Shown here: in pieces, positions 1 through 9,621 of the stretch | How the letters are laid out: every line of letters begins with the position of its first letter | How positions within the stretch are numbered: the stretch's first letter is position 1 | Notes under the pieces: generated by a model | Seen by the model: only the letters and a program-made list of their open reading frames with translations | The model's database searches: none | What the model was told of the DNA's origin: nothing | Position numbers and translations under genes: made by a program | Source: Hirsutella rhossiliensis | Taxonomy: Eukaryota > Ascomycota > Sordariomycetes > Hypocreales > Ophiocordycipitaceae | Assembly (NCBI RefSeq): GCF_020360975.1 | Contig: NW_025408684.1 | Coordinates: forward strand, 496,001-560,000 | DNA: 64,000 nt | Direction: 5' to 3'

Positions 1-96
1 CTCGTCCTGAGCGACGGCTACAGTCAAGACTGCCATGCCGGCGGAAGAGCCATTTAGAGTCACAAAGCGAGCAATGGTCAACTAGGTAAGGGATGC

Positions 97-101
97 CTGT
101 G
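97..101. repeat. Left target-site duplication CTGTG
   Basis: CTGTG lies immediately before the left LTR and is repeated exactly after the right LTR at 5510-5514. A 5-bp duplication is normal for Ty3/gypsy integrases, and it shows that both element ends are the original insertion junctions. Confidence 0.93.
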
Positions 102-336
102 TGTCACGGGCTGTGCCCGGCTGGTGGACCCGGTTGTACCGGGTCCGGTGGGTCGTGCTCCGGTGGCAACACCGGCCCCGCTCCGCGGACCCAGAAGCTG
201 CGAGAACATTCCGAGAAGGGCAATATAAGCTCGCACTCGAGGCTACGCCTCGAGTTCAGCTTCTTTCCTCCTTAGCTCTAGATAGACAACACCTAGGCAC
301 CTGCTTGTTGAATAAACTCCGGGCCAGCCTTTCACA
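102..336 (+). repeat. 5' long terminal repeat (235 bp)
   Basis: Begins TG and ends CA. It carries a TATAAG at 224-229, an 11-nt block at 274-284 complementary to the primer site, and AATAAA at 311-316. If transcription starts at 274, as self-priming implies, U3 is 102-273 and R begins at 274 and contains the polyadenylation signal. A short hairpin (CTCGAGGC / GCCTCGAG) lies just after the TATA-like box. It differs from the 3' LTR only by three indels in homopolymer or short runs. Confidence 0.95.
274..284 (+). promoter_or_regulatory. Self-primer block, predicted RNA 5' end of the retrotransposon
   Basis: The 11 nt AGCTCTAGATA are the exact reverse complement of 337-347. In Tf1 of fission yeast and related elements, the first 11 nt of the transcript anneal to the primer site, are cleaved and prime minus-strand DNA. 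By analogy the transcript should begin here, about 45-50 nt after the TATAAG at 224. The base pairing is seen; the start site is inferred. Confidence 0.75.
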
Positions 337-347
337 TATCTAGAGCT
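337..347 (+). promoter_or_regulatory. Primer-binding site of the self-priming type
   Basis: TATCTAGAGCT directly follows the last base of the 5' LTR. It is not a tRNA 3'-end complement (no TGG start) but is a perfect 11-nt complement of 274-284. Confidence 0.8.
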
Positions 348-384
348 CCTTCTAAATACCGCAAGCTGCAGACTGCTCGTCAGG

Positions 385-1380
385 ATGGACCAGCAGAGTG
401 AGAGCCCAAGTCTCCAGCAGCAATGGATTGACCAACGCATTCAAGAAGCGGTCAATGCGACTCTCAGCCCTCTACAGGACCAACTTTCCTTGCTGATGGA
501 GCAACTCGGGCGAGCGCAGCCGCAGAGCGCCGACTTGCAATCGCCGCCAGTGGCACGAGGATTGGGCGAGAGCACGCCTGGCTTGGGCACGCCCTCCCAA
601 AACCTGCGGTACTGGAATGCGGAAACCGTTGCCCAACCCACCCAAGTATGACGGCTCACGGAAGAGCTACTCCTCCTGGGCCAGGCAGATGCGAGACAAG
701 CTGGACCTTGATGCACACTACTACAGTGGAAATCGCGAACTTTGGTACCTCATCAACTCATGTTTGGACGAGCGACCACAGCAAGTGGTCGCTACCTTTA
801 CGCCGCGGAGGCCCTGGGGTAGCTACGACCCCAAGAGTTCATGCGATACCTCGACCGAACCTACCAGGACAGCAACATCAATCCTGCGCTGCTGCCACGC
901 TGAGAACTATGCGGCAGCGCGAAGACCAACCTCTCGCGTCCTTCCTTCCCCGATTCGAACAGGCATTAGCTGAAGCCGGGGGAGCAGACTGGCCGGACAG
1001 TGCAAAGATCGTATTTCTAGAGAACGCAATAAATGCACGCCTCCAAGAGAGTTTGGTCACAGCCGTCCTACCGACGACTACCAGGGATGGCTTGCGAGAG
1101 TTCAGGAAATTGCGGGCAGATTGGAGAGACTGAAACCCGGTAGGCAGCCGACGTCGACTGAGCGGACGCCTCAACAGCTACCAAGGCAACGACCCAAGGA
1201 GGAACCGGAGGACCCCGACGGAGATGTTAAGATGACGGACATCAACCGTATTGGCCACGAGTCGAAGGGTCGTCGACATGTCGATAAGAAGCCGAAGGAT
1301 GAGCGCCGCTGCTATCGCTGTGGTCGGACGGATCATCTTATCGTGGACTGCCCAGCCCAGGTGGTCTTTCCTGGCGAAGG
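385..1380 (+). pseudogene. gag (capsid and nucleocapsid), frame-shifted
   Basis: The ATG at 385 opens a coiled, Q-rich N-terminus. Capsid-like sequence then continues in a second frame from about 617, a third stretch around 839-885, and another frame to about 1133. The nucleocapsid end in yet another frame contains one CCHC knuckle, C-x2-C-x4-H-x4-C, at 1310-1351 (CYRCGRTDHLIVDC). In the family, Gag packages the RNA and forms the particle. At least four frame changes break this copy. The pieces are collinear and no conserved block seems missing, so the breaks are single-base indels rather than deletions. Confidence 0.85.
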
Positions 1381-4300
1381 AAGCAACAGCGACCTAAAGC
1401 TGCGCGCATGAAGAAGCCCGATGCCGCAGATGATTCGGAATCAACCGCAGCATCCAGTGAGGACGAGTCGGCGGAAAAGACTAGCCCCGGGCGAAAGCGG
1501 GCGCCGGGGCCTGCAAAGGCAGACATCCGGGACTGGGAAGCGTTCAAGCCACGAATGAATAGTCGGACTGTATTAGTCAACGCGCGGGTAAACCGAGGCT
1601 ATCGAATACGCGCCCTTGTCGACTGTGGATGTGACTGCTATGCCGTGATCGACGAAGCCCTTGTTCGGAAGCTGCGGATACCCTTCGTCGACTCGAAACC
1701 ACGAGAAATTGGGGATTCTCAGAGTCAGCGAAGAGTGTCATATCCCCAGGGTCGTGGCTGTTGTGGTCGAGACAGCTGGATTTGACGAACGTGTCTTTGC
1801 ATACGTGATCCCAAGCCTGGGCCAGGACATGTTCCTCGGCCGGCCTTGGATGGAGAGAAATCACGTCGTGTACGATGCTGCCAAGCAGCGAATGTACCAT
1901 GGGAGGGCAGGTGTGACGATACGCCTCATTGGGCAGGAAGAGCCCGCCAAGATACGCGCGATTCGAAGCGCAAGACTCGTGTCGGCAGCCGTATTCACGG
2001 CGGAGTGTCGACGCGCAAAGAGACGCAAGAAGTGCAACGCGATCTCGATTCATGCAATCAGTTTGTCGGATATAGAGGGCGCTTCAGCCGAAGCCGCCAG
2101 TCGATCCGAGCGAGAAGGTCCCGGCAGAAGTGCTGAAAGAATTCCGCGACCTATTCTCACCAGAAGAGGCAATGAAGCTGCCGCCACATCGACCGGGTGT
2201 GGATCATGAAGTCAACCTGCAGCCTGACAAGAACGGCAACGAGCCACCCTTCCGTGGGGCCCACTCTACAACATGTCACGAGAAGAGCTGTTGGTCTTGC
2301 GAAAGACCCTGAAAGACCTGCTGGACAGAGGATTCATCCGAGCGAGTAGCTCAGCGGCTGCCGCGCCGGTGCTGTTCGTGCGGAAGCCGAATGGAGGGCT
2401 GCGATTTTGTTGCGACTACCGAGCGCTGAATGCAATCACCAAGCGCGACCGATACCCACTGCCCCTCATCGCGGAGACCCTGCAGAATCTGGCCAAGGCT
2501 AAGTGGTTCACCAAGTTGGACGTGGTGGCCGCTTTCCATAAGATCCGCATGGCTCCGGGACATGAGGAAAGACTGCATTTCGCACGAGGTTTGGGCTCTA
2601 CGAGTGGCTCGTGTGCCCTTTCGGCCTGAGCGGCGCCCCGGCATCATTCCAACGATACATGAACAGTGTATTGCGCGAATGGCTGGACGACTTTGTCACA
2701 GCGTACCTGGATGATGTACTGATCTACTCGAGCGGTTCGAAGGCGGATCATGAGGCTAAGGTGCGACGAGTTCTCCAAGCACTCGCCGACGCTGGGCTGC
2801 ACCTAGACCCAGCGAAGTGCGAGTTTTCGGTACAAGAGGTCAAATACCTTGGGTTCATCGTCAACGCAGGGAAAGGAATCGCCTGCGACCCCGAAAAGCA
2901 GCGCGCCATCCGCGAATGGGAGGCCCCGACCACGGTGAAGGGTGTCAGAAGCTTTCTGGGCTTCGCCAACTATTACCGGATCTTCATCCCCGACTATGCC
3001 AAGATCACGCAGTCTCTGGATGCCCTGCTTAAGAAAGGAACTGCCTTTCATTGGGGACGAGCGGAGAACGAGGCGTTTCAGGAGCTGAAGCGACGATTTT
3101 GCGAGTCACCGGTGCTCAAGCAGTGGGACCCGAGCCTCCCGACCTTTTTGGAGACGGATTGCTCAGGCTACGCATTGGGAGGCGTCCTGTCGCAGGAAGG
3201 CCCAGATGGACGTCGACACGCATGCGCCTTCTTCTCGAAGCGACTTTCGCCAGCGGAGTACAACTATCCCATTCACGACAAGGAGATGCTTGCCATCATG
3301 AGATGTCTCGACAACTGGAACGCCGAACTTAGGAGCTGCGGCCCATTTACAATCCTTACCGATCACCGCAACCTGGAGTATTTCATGACACGCCAGAAGC
3401 TCACGGAACGGCAGAGCCGTTGGGCAGCCGAATTGTCCCAGTTCGACTTCAAGCTCGAGTATCGACCGGGAAGCGAGGCTGTCGTGCCTGATGCGTTGTC
3501 CCGCCGTGAACAAGACAAGCCACAGGGCATTGACGACGAGCGGGAACAAGGAAGAATGATACAGTTGATACCGGATAGTGCCATTCCATCATCGACAAGA
3601 GCATGTATCAACGCGATGAGTTCTGACTGTTCAGAGGCATCCACCCTGCCGAAGATGAAGGTCTTCGAGGTAGCGGACCTGCAGCAACTCTGGGACGAAA
3701 CGGTGGCGAAGGACTCGATATTCCGGGCAGCCTATAAGGCAGTCCGCGATCGCGAGCGTGCCTTCCCGCCCTCGCTGGGCCTGAAGATCCAGATTTCAGA
3801 ATGTGCGATCGACGCAGGCAAAAGGCTGACATTCAGAGACCGTATTTGGGTGCCGGGTGGATCCGGAGAGGAGGGTAACCAGGAGGAAGCTGAGAAAGAC
3901 CAGTTGAGAACCCGCATTGTGCAGCAGTCGCATGACTCTGTTGCGACCGGTCATCCCGGCAGGAAGGTACGCTGGCTATTGTGGCTCGGCGATTCTACTG
4001 GCCTGGGCAGTCCCAGCTGGTTCGCCGGTACGTAGCCAATTGCGACACCTGCGGCAGAGCACACATCTGGCGCCAGTCGAAAAGGTTTCTCAAGCCTCTG
4101 CCGATTCCAGATCGACCCGAAGCCATTTGTCCATGGACTTCATCACAGATCTGCCGCCTACTGGACTGAGCAAGGCAAGGTACCTGTGGGTGATTGTGGA
4201 CAGACTGACAAAGGCTGTGACCTCGAGGTGATGGACAACATGGAAGCTGAGCCGTGTGCAAACCGTTTTCTCCAGTGTCATTACCGATTTCACGGAATGC

Positions 4301-5250
4301 CACGGTCCATCGTCAGCGACCGCGGAGCAACTGGCTAAGTAGGTTCTGGAAGAGGTTCTGCCGTCTTGCAGGTGTCACGCAGAAATTGAGCACGGCCTAT
4401 CATCCTCAGACGGACGGAGGGCCAGAGAGAATGAACCAGGAGATCGAGGCCTACCTGAGAGCCTACGTGTCGTACGTGCAGGACGACTGGGGAACTGCTC
4501 CCTGCCGCGCAGCTGGCACTCAACAATCGTGAATCCGCAGCGACCAAGATCAGCCCCTTTTTCGCTGAGCATGGTTACCACGTCGATCCCATCAGCGTCG
4601 AGGAATCGGAAGAGCCACCGAGGCATAGAGAGGAAAGCAGAGCTGATAGCCTACTCAGTCGCCTGCAGGAGGTCAATGAGTACATGCAAGCAGTGATGGC
4701 CTCCTCACAGCAACAACAAGAAGAGGCTGCCAACGCAAAGCGACAGCCTGCGGAGCGATTTGAAGTTGGTGACAAGGTGTGGCTCTCGATGGCAAACTAC
4801 AGATCGCCACGACCGTGCAAGAAGCTCGACTGGCTGCATCACAAGTACACAGTCACGAAGGTAATTAGTTCGCACGTTGTTGAGCTCGATGTTCGTGGCT
4901 CAATTTACCCGCGATTTCATGTTGACCTTTGCGGCGGGCGCATCAAGATCCGGCTCCTGGCCAAAGGTAGATGACGCACAGCCACCACCGGTACAAGATG
5001 AGTCCGGCACGGATCTGTGGGATGTCGACGAGATCCTCTGCGCGAGATGGAAGAAGCGCGGACGAGGGAATTCAGGCAAGCACTAGTGCGATGGACGGGC
5101 TACGCAGAGCCGACTTGGGAGCCAGTTGAGTGGTTGCAAGGAACAATTGCGATGAAGGCATTCGAGGACAAGTACGGGCCAATCAAGACCAATGATGGCC
5201 CTAGGGAGGTACGAGACGCTGGCAGGAACGCAAGAACCCGCAGACGCCGA
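1381..5250 (+). pseudogene. pol (protease, reverse transcriptase, RNase H, integrase, chromodomain), frame-shifted
   Basis: Protease: ALVDCGCD near 1610-1635, where DCG replaces the usual DSG/DTG, so the active-site triplet is altered. Reverse transcriptase starts near 2273 ([11 protein letters not shown]) and has YLDD at 2704-2715 in a frame that stays open from about 2580 to 4035. That frame includes the RNase H domain (about 3130-3520). The integrase has a zinc-binding CDTCGRAH near 4042-4065 and a DDE core across three frames (DFITD, SDRG, then ERMNQE). A long open stretch from about 4500 to 4974 holds the GPY/F-like module (FEVGDKVWL). The chromodomain (VDEIL ... LVRWTGY ... TWEP) is split by a frame change near 5065. 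In the family the chromodomain directs insertion into marked chromatin. Not expressible as one protein as read. Confidence 0.88.
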
Positions 5251-5257
5251 CCTGGTC

Positions 5258-5276
5258 GGAGGGGACAAGGGGGTAA
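5258..5276 (+). promoter_or_regulatory. Polypurine tract
   Basis: A purine-rich run (GGAGGGGACAAGGGGGTAA, 17 of 19 purines or better) ends exactly where the 3' LTR starts. This is the position and composition of the plus-strand primer of LTR retroelements. Confidence 0.85.
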
Positions 5277-5509
5277 TGTCACGGGCTGTGCCCGGCTGGT
5301 GGACCCGGTTGTACCGGGTCCGGTGGGTCGTGCTCGGTGGCAACACCGGCCGCTCCGCGGACCCAGAAGCTGCGAGAACATTCCGAGAAGGGCAATATAA
5401 GCTCGCACTCGAGGCTACGCCTCGAGTTCAGCTTCTTTTCCTCCTTAGCTCTAGATAGACAACACCTAGGCACCTGCTTGTTGAATAAACTCCGGGCCAG
5501 CCTTTCACA
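5277..5509 (+). repeat. 3' long terminal repeat (233 bp)
   Basis: Aligns to 102-336 with no substitution. It has one C fewer in the CTCCGG run, two C fewer in the GGCCCCG run, and one T more in the TTCTTTCC run. AATAAA is at 5484-5489. Confidence 0.95.
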
Positions 5510-5514
5510 CTGTG
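5510..5514. repeat. Right target-site duplication CTGTG
   Basis: Exact copy of 97-101, directly after the terminal CA of the right LTR. Confidence 0.93.
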
Positions 5515-6546
5515 TAAGCAGGGCCCAAGGAGCCACACACACACATCAACACAAGGATAATCTATCACTACGCAATGAGGCTAAGGGAAGTTGCAATCGA
5601 GTATCACGACATCTAGACTATTAGGATAGGGCTATATAGGCAGCTATATTAGGGTCTAGGAGAGGTATCTATACGTATACATATCCCCTTAGGTCTCATA
5701 TAGCTAGAAGGAAGGCATGCATATTTATCACATCAATTCATTGCCCCTGATCACTTCCATATGCGCTCTCAAACACCCGTTTGAGAGTTAGCTTGCGTGT
5801 CTCCCCCGCCGATTTCGATACTACATCCTCGTATAGCTCGGCAAACAAACTCGAGTCAGTGTCGCCTATTCATGCGCTCGCACATAAGCTCGCACCCGGA
5901 GAGCTTCGTTAATCAAAGCCATGTGCGTACGAATGCAAGCCCGTGGTGCCCTGGGACTTGACTCGCCCCGTCGAGTTGCACAGAGACAACTCGAGTTTCC
6001 ATCCTTAACCGCGGGGGCACAAGGCCAGGGACTGTCTGCTACCCCGGATAGCCAAGAAACGATATACCTCTTGAGTTATTTGCAGAAGCGGAGCACGCGA
6101 GTTCGCAACGTGTGGGCTGGCCGAAACTTGCGCACAATCAAAGCATCCCACGAGGCCCCATCTGTTTGGACCCTGATCGCCCATCAGCAGTCCACGGCCC
6201 ACAAGACCCCCCACATTGGAAACTAACTGGATCCCACCAGAGGCTCGTCGGCGTTCTCGAACGTCGAATCATTGGGTTCGCGAACGGTCTCGCCTCCGGG
6301 ATGGAAAGGGGACGGCATCTCGATTTGTGGGCGTCTCTCATTTTTCAAAGAGACGGTCAATGCCTGAATGCCAATTTACGGGCTGTCTTTATTCCATGCT
6401 TTTCAAGCGCAGCAATGTCATCATGCACGCCTGCTTACCTCAAACAGTCTCGAGGATTGCGTATCGACTCGGTGGGCAAGCAAGCACAGAGACTACCCCT
6501 GCGCGTCAGATATCCTTACCCTTGCCTCGACCGTCTCCCCTCCCCT
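5515..6546. other. Intergenic, with a short AT-rich block
   Basis: No gene supported. The first 30 bp hold a short CA run. About 5590-5760 is clearly AT-richer than its surroundings (many TATA, CTATATAG and TAGG runs) and may be a decayed repeat. The rest is GC-rich with only short ORFs. The long leucine/serine-rich plus-strand frames from 6540 onward are the complement of the lysine-rich tail of the neighbouring minus-strand gene. Confidence 0.5.
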
Positions 6547-7208
6547 CTACTTCTTGTCCGTCTTGTCGTCCTTCTTCTTGTTCTTCATGTATTTCTTGTC
6601 GTCCCTTTTGCCCTTCTTGTCCTCCCTTTTGCCCTTCTTGTCGTCCTTCTTCTTGTCCTTCTTGTCGTCTTTTTTGTCGTCTTTTTTGTCTTTGTCGTCC
6701 TTCTTCTTGTCCTTCTTCTTGTCCTTCTCGTCGTCCTTCTTGTCCGCCTCGTCCTTCTTGCTCTTCTCCCCATCCCCACTGCAGTTGCAATACACTTCAA
6801 GCTCAAACCTCATCCGACTCAAGTTCCGTCGATAACTATCACCGTGATCCAAGTTGTACGCGTGGCACATCTCGTGCAGCATCGTCTCACGCAGAGTATC
6901 CCGGTCCAGAAACTGTTTCTTGTTCACAGACGAGCGCAGACGTATAAATATATATGCACCTATGCGTTCGCTTGCTGGCTTGTACATTCCTACGCGGCTC
7001 CAAACGTCAGTCGAAGGTGCTAGACAACCAAACGGAGTCGCATACATGCCCTACCCATAACGTTTTTGTTGTCCGGGTAAATCTCTTTGAGCGTGTTGAT
7101 CCTTAGCTGACGAGCCCTTATCAGCATCTTGAAGTGCACGGCCAGCTCCTCCATCAGGCGCTTGGCTTCGCCGCCTCGCGCCAGGCCCTTGATAGGGACA
7201 AGATGCAT
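6547..7208 (-). CDS. Small SprT-like zinc metallopeptidase with a Lys/Asp-rich tail
   Basis: Two exons, 7208-7055 and 6959-6547, joined across a 95-bp intron (GTAGGG donor, CTGAC branch-like site, CATAG acceptor, phase 1), giving 188 residues. An N-terminal helical region ends in a conserved-looking IYPDNKNVM. The active site follows: MLHEMCHAYNLDHGD (about residues 79-93), with HExxH and a third histidine shortly after, as in SprT/Spartan-type peptidases. From about residue 115 to the end the protein is almost only K and D (KKDDKKDDKKD pattern). Family members cleave DNA-crosslinked or chromatin proteins, and the basic tail would suit nucleic-acid contact, but that is inference. The start is the ATG at 7208; upstream the frame stays open through a minisatellite, so a longer N-terminus is possible. 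The family call rests on the motif only. Confidence 0.6.
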
Positions 7209-7256
7209 GGTTGTCGAGGGTTTTCTTTCGTCGCACAATGTGGCTCGTTCGGCGAT

Positions 7257-7344
7257 GGGATGGATGACTGGAGAGGGATGGATGACTGGAGATGGATGAT
7301 GACTGGAGATGGATGATGACTGGAGATGGATGATGACCTGGAGA
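7257..7344. repeat. Minisatellite, five 17-18 bp units
   Basis: Five head-to-tail units of a GGGATGGATGACTGGAGA type: two 18-bp copies, then three TGGATGATGACTGGAGA copies (the last with an extra C). It lies about 50 bp upstream of the start of the SprT-like gene, so in its 5' leader or promoter. Confidence 0.9.
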
Positions 7345-7814
7345 CGGTGGAGGGATAAAAGGGCGATGAAGAAGCTGGCTGGACAGGCCGGGATGAAAGC
7401 CGTGCCTGTAAAGTAAGTGAAACGCCCTGCCAGTGATTTGGCGCTTTCCATGCCGTTCATACCCCGCTCTCCGTTCACCACAGGCCTGTACGACGAGGCC
7501 GGCACTCAATCTCGAACAAGAATTCCATCATCTCGACTCACTGGCCCTGCTCACGCCGCCTGAGATGGCCGATAACGGATGCCTGCCTAGGCGACCCGGC
7601 ACCAACATGCATGTACGCCTGGTTGCACGCTGAAATCCCCTTTGCCCAACAATGAAAACGACGCCTGCGGAGGAAACGGAACAAAACACGCCAAGGTTAG
7701 CATTCGCTGCTGTCCCAGCCTGCAGTCACACCACGTCTCGACAAGGCCAGCTTCTATGCGCAAAGTGACTTCAAAGTAACTGCTCTAGCAGCCCGCCCAT
7801 CGACCCAACTCGCC
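7345..7814. other. Intergenic, between two minus-strand genes
   Basis: Holds the promoter side of the SprT-like gene and the 3' end of the amidase gene. No further gene or clear element seen. Confidence 0.5.
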
Positions 7815-9621
7815 TCAGTCCACCTCGAGAAGTCGAAACTTGTCCTCCCCCAGGGCATCCTCGACCCTCTCCATCAACGTCAGCACCTTTTCCTCCTCCA
7901 GCCGCCGGCCGATGACCTGCACGCCCACGGGCAGGCCGTGCATCTCGTCCGCGTTGTACAACTTGTAGGCTCCACGAGCGATGCCATTCAGTTTCCCGAT
8001 GTTGAAGTCGCGAGGCAGCCTGTCCTTGGCCCGGTCCACGTGAGTCACGGGGATGACGCCCGCGCTGTAGTCAATCTGCCCCGTGTTAGCCGTCGCCGTC
8101 GTGGTCTGTGGACGGCAGGGAAAACGTACCAGGTTGAAGAGAAATGTATAGGCGCAGCTGCTCACTGCGTCGTGCATGCCATTGTGCGGCACGGCGGGCG
8201 TGGCGTTGGGGGGCGCAATGATAAAGTCCAGGCCGGCCCGGTCCCACATCTCGAACCAGCCGCGCTTGTATGCCTCTCTCCGGGCGATCAAGGCCCAGTA
8301 TTCTTGGGTGCTTGTCGGGCTCCAGTCCCGGAGCAGGCCGGCCCAGAGTGGGTCGCGCCGGACATATCGGACCCAGAGATAGTGCACATACTTGACGAAG
8401 CGGGGAAGCTTGGCGTAGAAGCGCATCTGAGCGGCGCCGCGGTCGTTCCACTCGCCCGTGCGGAAGAAGTTGTCGACCGTGGCCAGGCCGTCGGCGCAGA
8501 GGAGGCGGGACGCGAGGTAGAGTCCCTCGTACGGCGAAGGGGGGTCGATCTCGACAATCTGGTGCCCGGCCCTGCGCAGGGCCGCCTCCGTCATGTCCAG
8601 AGCTCTCTTGCAGGCGGGGCTAGGGTCGATGACGCCGTCGGTGCGGAAGACGCCGACCCGGAGCCTCTTCTTGTCCCTGTACTCCTTGACCACGTCGGAT
8701 CGCCATGGCATCGGGTGGCACGAGGGGTCGTAGTTCCAGGTGCCCCTCTCGAGGACTGCGCGGGTAAAGTAGGTGAGGTCGTTCATGGTTCGGGCCATGG
8801 GGCTGTAGACGGCGGGGACGCCATCCTGGCCGGGCATGCTGGTGGTCATTCCCAGCCGAGGCCAACGGCCGGTGGAGCACTTGAGCGAGTAGATGCCGGA
8901 GAAGTGGGCGGGGCAGCGAACGCTGCCGGCAACGTCGCTGCCGATGCCGATGCGGCCGCCGAGGGCCAGCAGGGCGCCCTCGCCGCCGGTGGAGCCGCCG
9001 GGGGTGTACTTGGGGTTGTAGGGGTTGGTGGAGCGGCCCCAGACGTCGTTGGCAGACTCGAAGCTGAGGAGGGTGATGGGGACGTTTGTCTTGACGTAGG
9101 GGACGGCGCCAATGTCCTTGAGCAGCCTGGTCATGGCACCATCCTCGGCCTTTGGGCTAAGGACGTTGCGGGTCATGCCGACGGAGCTGTCGTAGCCCTT
9201 GACATCGATTGTGTCCTTGAGGCTGACGGGGATGCCGGCGAGGGAGCCCTTGAAGTTGATGGAGCCGTCCTTGATCCACTTCTCGGCATCCTTGACAAGG
9301 ACCTCGGTGACGCAGTTTGTCTTGTCGTGGGCGTTCAAGGCCACCTTTGTGTAGGTGCGCAGAAGGTCGGCTGCCCTGCCAGCATCGGCCTGGACATCAC
9401 GGACGAGCTCCTCGATGGGCCTGCTGATGATGTCGCGATCCAGGGCGCTAAAGGGGGTTTTGTAGGCGGAGAGGGCGGCGATGCGACTGGCGCGCTCATC
9501 CTGCTTGAAGCGGCTGGTGGCGCGTGAGTGTCGGGGACGAACCATGGCACAGTCTGAGGAGGGCAGGATGGCTTGATACGTACCATTCTCGGCGATGCTG
9601 GAGATAGTCCAGCAGCAACAT
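7815..9621 (-). CDS. Amidase-signature hydrolase (fungal acetamidase/general amidase type)
   Basis: Three exons: 9621-9584, 9513-8130 and 8075-7815, with introns of 70 bp (GTACGT...CACCAG, phase 2) and 54 bp (GTACGT...GGGCAG), giving 560 residues, the usual length for AmdS-like enzymes. The Ser-cisSer-Lys triad is present: Lys in VSLKDTIDVKG, the cis-Ser in GGSTGGEGALLALGG, and the nucleophile in GSDVAGSVRCP. The tail with LPVGVQVIGRRLEEEKVL is typical. The enzyme should hydrolyse a carboxamide to acid and ammonia in the cytosol; the substrate is not readable from the sequence. The start gives the short N-terminus MLLLDYLQHRRE before intron 1; reading straight through intron 1 instead would add an unconvincing Pro/Ser-rich leader. 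The second intron is a multiple of three without stop, so it is easily missed by ORF calling. Confidence 0.9.

Larger units (their letters stand above)
102..5509 (+). mobile_element. Ty3/gypsy chromodomain LTR retrotransposon, full length but with broken frames
   Basis: A 5,408-bp element bounded by near-identical direct LTRs that start TGTCACGGG and end CTTTCACA. It is flanked by the perfect 5-bp duplication CTGTG. Domain order is Gag with a CCHC knuckle, aspartic protease, reverse transcriptase with YLDD, RNase H, integrase with a GPY/F-like region, then a chromodomain. This is the gene order of fungal chromoviruses in the Metaviridae. The primer site sits directly after the 5' LTR and matches the element's own leader, and a polypurine tract abuts the 3' LTR. 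The internal region changes frame about ten times, so this copy as read cannot make an intact polyprotein. I saw no obvious RIP-type nonsense codons inside the conserved blocks. Confidence 0.96.

Noticed and set aside
102..5509. RIP as the cause of retroelement inactivation
   Set aside because: The conserved blocks lack the expected run of C-to-T nonsense codons, and the LTRs differ only by indels.
6112..7023. 303-codon plus-strand frame rich in Leu, Val and Ser
   Set aside because: It is the complement of the Lys/Asp-rich tail and intron of the minus-strand peptidase gene; the apparent membrane-like segments come from CTTCTTGTC repeats.
7938..9527. 529-codon plus-strand frame
   Set aside because: Antisense shadow of the amidase gene, created by its GC-rich third positions; Gly/Ala/Val-rich without motifs.
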